Positions 1 through 5,293 of a DNA stretch of 5,293 nt are shown piece by piece; position 1 is the first letter of the stretch; each line of letters opens with the position of its first letter. Position numbers and translations under genes: made by a program. Source of the stretch: Pseudomonadota bacterium. GTDB taxonomy: Bacteria > Pseudomonadota > Gammaproteobacteria > Burkholderiales > Burkholderiaceae_D. The DNA lies in the NCBI GenBank assembly GCA_023391395.1, contig JAEWBA010000200.1, positions 1-5,293 on the forward strand. Direction: 5' to 3'. The notes beneath the pieces are model-generated. The model was not told where the DNA came from, did no database searches, and saw nothing but the letters and a program-made list of their open reading frames with translations.

Positions 1-534
1 GTGTTCGAGTGGGTTACGGATCAACTCGGCTCGCAGGGGACGGTCTGCGGTGGCGGTCGTTATGATCCGCTGGTCGAAATGTTCGGCGGCAAACCGACCC
101 CTGCCTGTGGTTTTGCCATCGGCGTGGAGCGCTTGCTGGAACTGATGAAGGCTGCGGGCGAGCAGTATGCGCCGAACCAGTGTGACGTTTATGTCGTGCA
201 CCAGGGCGAGCAAGCCCAGATGCAGGCCTTCGTCGTAGCTGAGCGGCTGCGCGATGCTGGCCTGGACGTGGTCCTGCATTGCGCTGCGGCCGGCGGCGCC
301 TCCAGCTTCAAGTCGCAAATGAAGCGGGCCGACGCGAGCGGTGCCGGGTATGCGGTCATCCTGGGCGAGGACGAAGTCGCCAAGGGCGTGGCCAGCGTCA
401 AGGATCTGCGCTCGGGCGACGCCGGCGGCCAGCAGGCCAGCGTTCCTTTCGACGCGGTGGCCGACTATCTACTTGACCAGATCACCTGCGGCGACGACTG
501 CGATCATCCCGAACACCATCATCATCACCACTAA
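1..534 (+). CDS. hisS: Histidyl-tRNA synthetase, C-terminal part (5' end outside window)
   Basis: Class II aminoacyl-tRNA synthetase that charges tRNA-His with histidine in the cytoplasm. Only the last 177 codons are present. The first codon, GTG, is an internal Val rather than a start, because the family reads through VFEW into this stretch and full-length proteins run to roughly 430-450 residues. Visible marks are the histidine-binding motif GGGRYD near residues 18-23, class II motif 3 (GFAIGVERL, about 37-45) with its arginine, and then the alpha/beta anticodon-binding domain starting at CDVYVVHQG (about 61) and running to about 160. The end is unusual: two cysteines (C163, C167) and an Asp/His-rich tail that finishes in six consecutive histidines (172-177), encoded by mixed CAC and CAT codons. 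The yfgM-like gene follows after 12 bases, as in many proteobacteria, which suggests one operon. Identity is very secure; the function of the tail is unknown. Confidence 0.97.
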   Translation: MFEWVTDQLGSQGTVCGGGRYDPLVEMFGGKPTPACGFAIGVERLLELMKAAGEQYAPNQCDVYVVHQGEQAQMQAFVVAERLRDAGLDVVLHCAAAGGASSFKSQMKRADASGAGYAVILGEDEVAKGVASVKDLRSGDAGGQQASVPFDAVADYLLDQITCGDDCDHPEHHHHHH

Positions 535-546
535 GACCGCGACACC

Positions 547-1197
547 ATGGCATACGATCTCGAAGAACAGGAACAACTCGCCACTTTGAAGGCGTGGTGG
601 AAACAGTACGGCAACCTGCTGACCTGGTTGTTGATCATCGTGCTGGGCGCCTATGCCGCATGGTCCGGCTGGCATTATTATCAGCGCAGCCAGTCGGTGC
701 AGGCCGCGCAGCTGTACGAGGAACTGGAACGCGCAGTGGCGGCGAAGGACAATGCCAAGGTGCAGCGTGCCGCGGCCGACATGGAAGAGCGATTCAAGCG
801 CACCGCCTATGCCCAGATGGCTGCTTTGGCAGCGGCGAAGACGGCCTACGAGGCCAATGATGCGAAGACCGCCAAGGAGCAATTGCAATGGGTGGTGGAA
901 CATGGCCGCGACGAGGACTACAAATCGATCGCCAAGATCCGCCTGGCCGGCATCCTGCTCGACGAAAAGGCCTACGATGAAGGCCTCAAGCTGCTGGATG
1001 GCCGCTTCTCTTCGCAGTTTGCCGGTCTGGTGGCGGACCGCAGGGGAGATATCCTGACCGCCCAGAACAAGATCGAGGAGGCGCGTGCGGCTTATCAGCT
1101 GGCCCTGGAAAAGACAGATGAAAAAAATCCAGGCCGCCAGTTGATCCAATTGAAGCTGGACGCGATCGGCGGCGCTTCGGCCAAGGCCGTCGGTTAA
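547..1197 (+). CDS. yfgM: YfgM-like membrane-anchored TPR protein (ancillary SecYEG translocon subunit family)
   Basis: A 216-residue protein with a short cytoplasmic N-terminus (residues 1-23, acidic then WWKQYG), one hydrophobic segment at about 24-42, and a long soluble domain of helical TPR-like repeats (roughly 87-118, 124-152, 160-192). This is the architecture of YfgM, which in E. coli sits at the SecYEG translocon with the chaperone PpiD and presents its TPR domain to the periplasm. Position between hisS and bamB matches the conserved order and supports the family call more strongly than any single residue does. The start at 547 lies 12 bases after the hisS stop. No clear Shine-Dalgarno precedes it, so translation may be coupled to hisS. 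The C-terminus ends in a short Ala/Gly-rich stretch. The family assignment is firm; the PpiD/SecYEG role is carried over from E. coli and is inferred here. Confidence 0.92.
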   Translation: MAYDLEEQEQLATLKAWWKQYGNLLTWLLIIVLGAYAAWSGWHYYQRSQSVQAAQLYEELERAVAAKDNAKVQRAAADMEERFKRTAYAQMAALAAAKTAYEANDAKTAKEQLQWVVEHGRDEDYKSIAKIRLAGILLDEKAYDEGLKLLDGRFSSQFAGLVADRRGDILTAQNKIEEARAAYQLALEKTDEKNPGRQLIQLKLDAIGGASAKAVG

Positions 1198-1218
1198 GCA
1201 ATCGGCGCAATCAACAAT

Positions 1219-1225
1219 AAGGGGA
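1219..1225 (+). promoter_or_regulatory. Ribosome binding site of bamB
   Basis: The purine run AAGGGGA ends four bases before the bamB ATG at 1230. It is the clearest Shine-Dalgarno of the hisS-der group and supports this ATG, which also gives a proper lipoprotein signal peptide. Confidence 0.75.
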
Positions 1226-1229
1226 AATA

Positions 1230-2390
1230 ATGCGTATCGCAGTCAAACTCGCGTATGTCGGTCTGGCCGGCATGCTCGCCGGTTGTTCCACCTTGTCCTC
1301 ATTGAATCCCTTCGCCAAGAAGGCAGAACCGCGCAATCCGCCGGCGGCGCTGGTGGAATTCGCGCCCACCATGAACGTACGCACGGCCTGGGCTACCTCG
1401 CTGGGCAATGCAGGCGCCTTCAGCTTCACGCCGGCGGTGACCAGCGACAGCGTGTTCGCCGCCGCAGCCGACGGAACCGTCGTGCGCCTGGAGGCAGCCA
1501 GCGGCAGGCAGCTGTGGCGCATCAATGCCGACATGCCTTTGACTGCGGGCGTGGGCAGCGACGGAGCCACCGTGGTGGTGGCGGCCCAAAAGGGCACTCT
1601 TCTGGCCTACGATGCCCAAGGCAGATTGCGCTGGAAGGCCCAGACATCGAGCGAGGTGTTGTCGGCGCCGGCCGTCGGCCAAGGGCTGGTAGTGGTGCGC
1701 AGCATCGACAATCGCATCGCCGCCTATGATGCGGAGTCGGGCACGCGCCGCTGGATCGTGCAGCGCACGGTCCCGCCTCTGACCCTGCGCACCGCGCCCG
1801 GCATCGCGATCGCTGGGGAGACCGCTTTCGTCGGTCTGCCGGGCGGGCGCTTGCTCGCGCTGGCCTTGGGTAACGGCGGACCGCGGTGGGAAGTGGCGGT
1901 CGGCGATCCGCGTGGTACCACGGAACTGGAACGTGTTGCCGATATTTCGGGCGCGCCGGTATTGGTTGGAAGCGAAATCTGCGCAGTTGCCTATCAGGGC
2001 CGGCTTGCCTGTTTCGATGCCGCCAGCGGCGCGGTGCGCTGGGCCAGGGAATTGTCGAGCGAAGTCGGCGTGGGCGTGGACGAGCATTTCGTCTATGCCG
2101 TCGACGAGCGCGGTGCCGTATACGCTTTCGCGCGCGATAGCGGCAGCAGCGCATGGCGCAACGAAAAGCTGGCGAACCGGAACCTGTCATCGCCGGTCCC
2201 ATTCGGGCGTGCCGTGGCGGTAGGTGACGGGCAGGGATACGTGCATTTCCTGGCGCGCGAGGATGGCGCATTCGTGGCGCGTGCAGCCACCGACGGCAGC
2301 CGCGTCATCGCAGCCGTGCCGCTGCTTGGCGGCGCTACCGCACTTTTTCAAACACAGGCGGGGACACTGGTCGCGCTGGCGGCCGATTGA
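1230..2390 (+). CDS. bamB: Outer membrane protein assembly factor BamB (lipoprotein beta-propeller)
   Basis: Lipoprotein subunit of the BAM complex, which folds and inserts beta-barrel proteins into the outer membrane from the periplasmic side. The 386-residue product begins with a lipoprotein signal: Arg and Lys near the start, a hydrophobic core, and the lipobox L16-A17-G18-C19. C19 would be lipidated. Ser at +2 is compatible with Lol-dependent transfer to the outer membrane. The rest is a PQQ-like beta-propeller whose blades repeat the pattern AxDAxSGxxxW: about residues 85-98, 124-139, 163-178, 208-225, 260-275 and 296-313, with weaker copies toward the C-terminus. Length fits the family. 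It lies 32 bases after yfgM with a good ribosome binding site, and its TGA stop is only four bases from der. No frameshift or missing blade is evident. Confidence 0.96.
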   Translation: MRIAVKLAYVGLAGMLAGCSTLSSLNPFAKKAEPRNPPAALVEFAPTMNVRTAWATSLGNAGAFSFTPAVTSDSVFAAAADGTVVRLEAASGRQLWRINADMPLTAGVGSDGATVVVAAQKGTLLAYDAQGRLRWKAQTSSEVLSAPAVGQGLVVVRSIDNRIAAYDAESGTRRWIVQRTVPPLTLRTAPGIAIAGETAFVGLPGGRLLALALGNGGPRWEVAVGDPRGTTELERVADISGAPVLVGSEICAVAYQGRLACFDAASGAVRWARELSSEVGVGVDEHFVYAVDERGAVYAFARDSGSSAWRNEKLANRNLSSPVPFGRAVAVGDGQGYVHFLAREDGAFVARAATDGSRVIAAVPLLGGATALFQTQAGTLVALAAD

Positions 2391-2394
2391 GTAG

Positions 2395-3744
<1,350 letters not shown>

Positions 3745-3751
3745 GCCGTTT

Positions 3752-3780
3752 TTGGCACGAAACGCAAAAATCGATTACAT
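3752..3780 (+). promoter_or_regulatory. Candidate sigma-70 promoter for hfq
   Basis: TTGGCA (3752-3757) matches the -35 consensus at five of six bases. After a 17-base spacer comes TTACAT (3775-3780), a four of six match to the -10. A start near 3787 would give a leader of about 75 bases. This is the only sizeable AT-rich gap in the window, and hfq is usually transcribed from its own promoters, so the location is sensible. The match is by eye only, and the -10 is mediocre. Confidence 0.45.
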
Positions 3781-3801
3781 TCGTAATTCACCGTATCGGT
3801 C

Positions 3802-3824
3802 GCACTTGAAATCCGCTCAAGTGC
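3802..3824 (+). promoter_or_regulatory. Perfect 8-bp inverted repeat in the hfq leader
   Basis: GCACTTGA (3802-3809) and TCAAGTGC (3817-3824) are exact reverse complements around a 7-base spacer AATCCGC. In RNA this forms a stem-loop 37 bases before the hfq start. In DNA it could be a dyad operator just downstream of the candidate promoter. No T-tract follows (the next bases are CTCCAACTCC), so it is not a standard terminator. Confidence 0.6.
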
Positions 3825-3852
3825 CTCCAACTCCTGATCACAACAACACCAT

Positions 3853-3856
3853 GGAG
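3853..3856 (+). promoter_or_regulatory. Ribosome binding site of hfq, partly inside a start-codon hairpin
   Basis: GGAG lies five bases before the hfq ATG at 3862, a normal Shine-Dalgarno spacing. Its two G's fall in the left arm of a short inverted repeat (CATGG 3850-3854, CCATG 3860-3864) whose right arm contains the hfq ATG, so folding would hide both elements. Confidence 0.65.
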
Positions 3857-3861
3857 CTGCC

Positions 3862-4098
3862 ATGAGCAATAAAGGGCAATTGTTACAAGACCCCTTCCTC
3901 AACGCCTTACGCAAAGAACACGTCCCTGTTTCCATCTATCTCGTCAACGGGATCAAGCTGCAGGGGCATATCGAATCGTTCGACCAATATGTCGTTCTTC
4001 TGCGCAACACTGTTACGCAGATGGTCTATAAGCATGCAATATCCACTGTTGTCCCTGCACGCGCGGTCAACCTCAACGTCGAATCGGATGCGGAATAA
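3862..4098 (+). CDS. hfq: RNA chaperone Hfq
   Basis: Sm-like protein that forms a hexameric ring and pairs small RNAs with mRNAs. The 78-residue product carries the whole core: the N-terminal helix (QDPFLNAL), Sm1 with Y26 and the VNGIKLQG strand (distal, A-rich RNA face), and Sm2 with the signature YKHAIS at 56-61 (K57 and H58 on the proximal, U-rich face). The proximal-pocket aromatic is Tyr43 where E. coli has Phe42. The rim motif is RKEH (17-20) in place of the E. coli RRER. The tail after the core is only about a dozen residues, ends acidic (ESDAE) and lacks the long disordered region of E. coli Hfq (102 residues). The gene is lower in GC than its neighbours, though the protein is fully conserved. 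It is followed 27 bases later by hflX, in the same reading frame. Confidence 0.98.
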   Translation: MSNKGQLLQDPFLNALRKEHVPVSIYLVNGIKLQGHIESFDQYVVLLRNTVTQMVYKHAISTVVPARAVNLNVESDAE

Positions 4099-4125
4099 GC
4101 GACCGCTGCTCCGATCCCTCCTCCA

Positions 4126-5247
4126 ATGCGCGCAGCACTAGTCGGCGTCGACTTCGGCGAAGGCGATTTTGCTGCAAGTCTTGAAGAACTTTCCCTGCTG
4201 GTCCGGTCCGCCGGAGCTGACCCGATCGTCACCCTCACAGGTAGGCGCGGTAGTCCGGACGCGGCCTTGTTCGTCGGCTCAGGCAAGGCCGAAGAGGTCG
4301 CGTGCGCCGTCGAGGAAAACCAGCTCGACATCGTCATCTTCAATCACGCCTTGTCGCCGGCCCAGCAGCGCAACCTCGAGCGCCATCTCAAGACGCGCGT
4401 GGTCGACCGCACCAGCCTGATCCTGGACATCTTCGCGCAGCGCGCGAAAAGCCATGAAGGCAAGGTGCAGGTCGAACTGGCGCAGTTGCAGCACCTGTCC
4501 ACCCGCCTGGTGCGCGGCTGGACCCACCTGGAGCGGCAGAAGGGCGGCATTGGCCTGCGTGGTCCCGGCGAAACGCAGCTCGAGACCGACCGGCGCCTGC
4601 TCGGCGATCGGGTCAAGGCCTTGCGCGCACGTTTGGACAAGTTGCATCGACAGCGTGAGACGCAGCGGCGCGCCCGCGGCCGCAACAATACCTTTTCGAT
4701 CTCGCTGGTCGGTTATACCAATGCCGGCAAATCGACTCTCTTCAATGCCTTGACCAAGGCGCGCGCCTATGCGGCCGCCCAGCTGTTCGCCACCCTGGAC
4801 ACGACTTCCCGGCGTGTCTACCTGGACGAGGTGGGCAGCGTGGTGCTGTCGGATACGGTCGGATTCATCCGCGAACTGCCGCACCAACTGGTGGCGGCCT
4901 TCCGTGCGACGCTGGAAGAAACCGTGCATGCCGACCTGCTCCTGCACGTCGTGGATGCGGCCAGCCCGGTCCGCATGGAGCAGGTGGACCAGGTCAATAT
5001 GGTGCTCAAGGAGATCGGTGCCGACCATATTCCGCAGATCCTGGTGTGGAACAAGATCGATGCCGCCGGGCTGGAGCCGGCTTTGGAGCGTGACGAATAT
5101 GATAGAATCCGGCGTGTTTTTGTCAGCGCTCAGAGCGGCAGCGGGCTGGACCTGCTGCGCCAGGCCATAAGCGAGTTCGCCAGGGCGGATGCCGTGGCGC
5201 GTCTTGATTCTCTGCCGGTGAGGGAACCTCACGATGCACGGGCTTGA
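4126..5247 (+). CDS. hflX: Ribosome-splitting GTPase HflX
   Basis: Obg/HflX-superfamily GTPase that binds the 50S subunit and splits stalled 70S ribosomes, notably after heat stress. Domains in 373 residues: an N-terminal HflX domain from RAALVGVDFG (2-11), with the conserved FVGSGKAEEV (49-58) and FNHALSPAQQRNLE segments; the family signature GGIGLRGPGETQLETDRR at 140-157; a charged helical linker; and then the G domain with P-loop G196-T204 (GYTNAGKST), switch region ATLDTT (222-227), DTVGFIRELP (243-252), NKID (309-312) and SAQSGSG (334-340). The ATG at 4126 is the only ATG-type choice that keeps the first beta strand, because the hfq stop at 4096-4098 is in the same frame. It has no Shine-Dalgarno; the preceding bases are a C/T tract. 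Coupling to hfq translation is likely. The C-terminal tail after residue 350 is short. Identity is very secure. Confidence 0.97.
   Translation: MRAALVGVDFGEGDFAASLEELSLLVRSAGADPIVTLTGRRGSPDAALFVGSGKAEEVACAVEENQLDIVIFNHALSPAQQRNLERHLKTRVVDRTSLILDIFAQRAKSHEGKVQVELAQLQHLSTRLVRGWTHLERQKGGIGLRGPGETQLETDRRLLGDRVKALRARLDKLHRQRETQRRARGRNNTFSISLVGYTNAGKSTLFNALTKARAYAAAQLFATLDTTSRRVYLDEVGSVVLSDTVGFIRELPHQLVAAFRATLEETVHADLLLHVVDAASPVRMEQVDQVNMVLKEIGADHIPQILVWNKIDAAGLEPALERDEYDRIRRVFVSAQSGSGLDLLRQAISEFARADAVARLDSLPVREPHDARA
5100..5108 (+). promoter_or_regulatory. Possible internal extended -10 promoter near the 3' end of hflX
   Basis: TGATAGAAT fits an extended -10 (TGn followed by a five of six match to TATAAT), inside an AT-rich patch of otherwise GC-rich coding sequence. 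No -35 at a proper distance was found (TTGGAG at 5083 is only 14 bases away). It would feed the downstream gene. The bases also encode ordinary HflX residues, so chance is a real alternative. Confidence 0.2.
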
Positions 5248-5283
5248 TTAGCGATCCACTCCATCAACCGGAATACCGACAGA

Positions 5284-5293
5284 ATGCTTGTTC
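5284..5293 (+). CDS. hflK: Possible first codons of hflK (cut by window end)
   Basis: An ATG at 5284 followed by CTT GTT begins an open frame that runs off the window. A weak Shine-Dalgarno, GGAA (5270-5273), lies ten bases upstream. hflK, the membrane partner of HflC that modulates the FtsH protease, follows hflX in many proteobacteria. The call therefore rests on position only, because three codons cannot be recognised. The true start could lie beyond the window. Confidence 0.3.

Larger units (their letters stand above)
3745..3861 (+). other. der-hfq intergenic region and hfq leader
   Basis: This is the longest non-coding gap here (117 bases) and is visibly richer in A/T than the flanking genes. 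It holds the candidate hfq promoter, a perfect 8-bp inverted repeat, an AAC-repeat and the hfq ribosome binding site. No convincing intrinsic terminator for der was found: the inverted repeat has no T-run after it, so some read-through from der into hfq is likely. Confidence 0.7.

Noticed and set aside
1..3. GTG at the first base as a start codon for a 177-residue protein
   Set aside because: The reading frame continues the HisRS catalytic domain; GTG is an internal valine and the gene is simply cut by the window edge.
511..534. His6 tail as a vector-derived tag
   Set aside because: Codons are mixed, no linker or vector sequence surrounds it, and the native downstream gene follows after 12 bases.
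1299..2271. Overlapping minus-strand open frames opposite bamB
   Set aside because: Arg-, Ala- and Pro-rich translations typical of antisense frames in GC-rich DNA; bamB itself is intact and fully explains the region.
3753..3768. Sigma-54-like promoter (TGGCACG followed by GCAA) before hfq
   Set aside because: The GG and GC elements are separated by eight bases instead of the required ten and the TTGC box is missing; the sigma-70 reading fits better.
3747..3773. Possible der terminator: CGTTTTTG paired with CAAAAATCG
   Set aside because: The stem is A/T-rich, needs a bulge and has no T-run after it; it also overlaps the candidate -35 element.
4279..5232. A 317-codon minus-strand open frame opposite hflX
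   Set aside because: Same reason: a shadow of a conserved GTPase gene, with a low-complexity product and no independent support.

Overview
The window is a compact, single-strand, high-GC stretch of housekeeping genes. The likely source is a betaproteobacterium of the order Burkholderiales, perhaps Oxalobacteraceae-like. This rests on the gene order, the beta-type Hfq (rim motif RKEH, Tyr in the proximal pocket, short tail) and the GC-rich codon use. The genus cannot be fixed from the sequence alone.

Layout, all on the + strand: the 3' end of hisS (histidyl-tRNA synthetase, 1-534); a yfgM-like gene for a membrane-anchored TPR protein (547-1197); bamB (outer-membrane assembly lipoprotein, 1230-2390); der (double-domain ribosome-assembly GTPase, 2395-3744); a 117-base AT-richer gap that probably holds the hfq promoter and leader; hfq (RNA chaperone, 3862-4098); hflX (ribosome-splitting GTPase, 4126-5247); and a 46-base tail that may contain the first three codons of hflK. 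Gaps elsewhere are 4 to 32 bases, so hisS-yfgM-bamB-der look co-transcribed, and hfq-hflX(-hflK) look like a second unit that may also receive read-through.

The genes share a theme of protein synthesis and envelope quality control. They cover tRNA charging (HisS), 50S maturation (Der), rescue of stalled ribosomes (HflX), sRNA-mRNA regulation (Hfq), periplasmic chaperone work at the Sec translocon (YfgM) and beta-barrel insertion (BamB). In E. coli these sit in two separate clusters; here they are adjacent. No mobile element, CRISPR array, tRNA, rRNA or phage gene was seen.

No new multi-gene system is present. The parts worth a second look are small: the hfq leader (a perfect 8-bp inverted repeat, an AAC-repeat that resembles an Hfq target, a start-codon hairpin and a four-codon overlapping ORF), a natural His6 end on HisS, and an hflX start with no Shine-Dalgarno but with an anti-Shine-Dalgarno-like pyrimidine tract.
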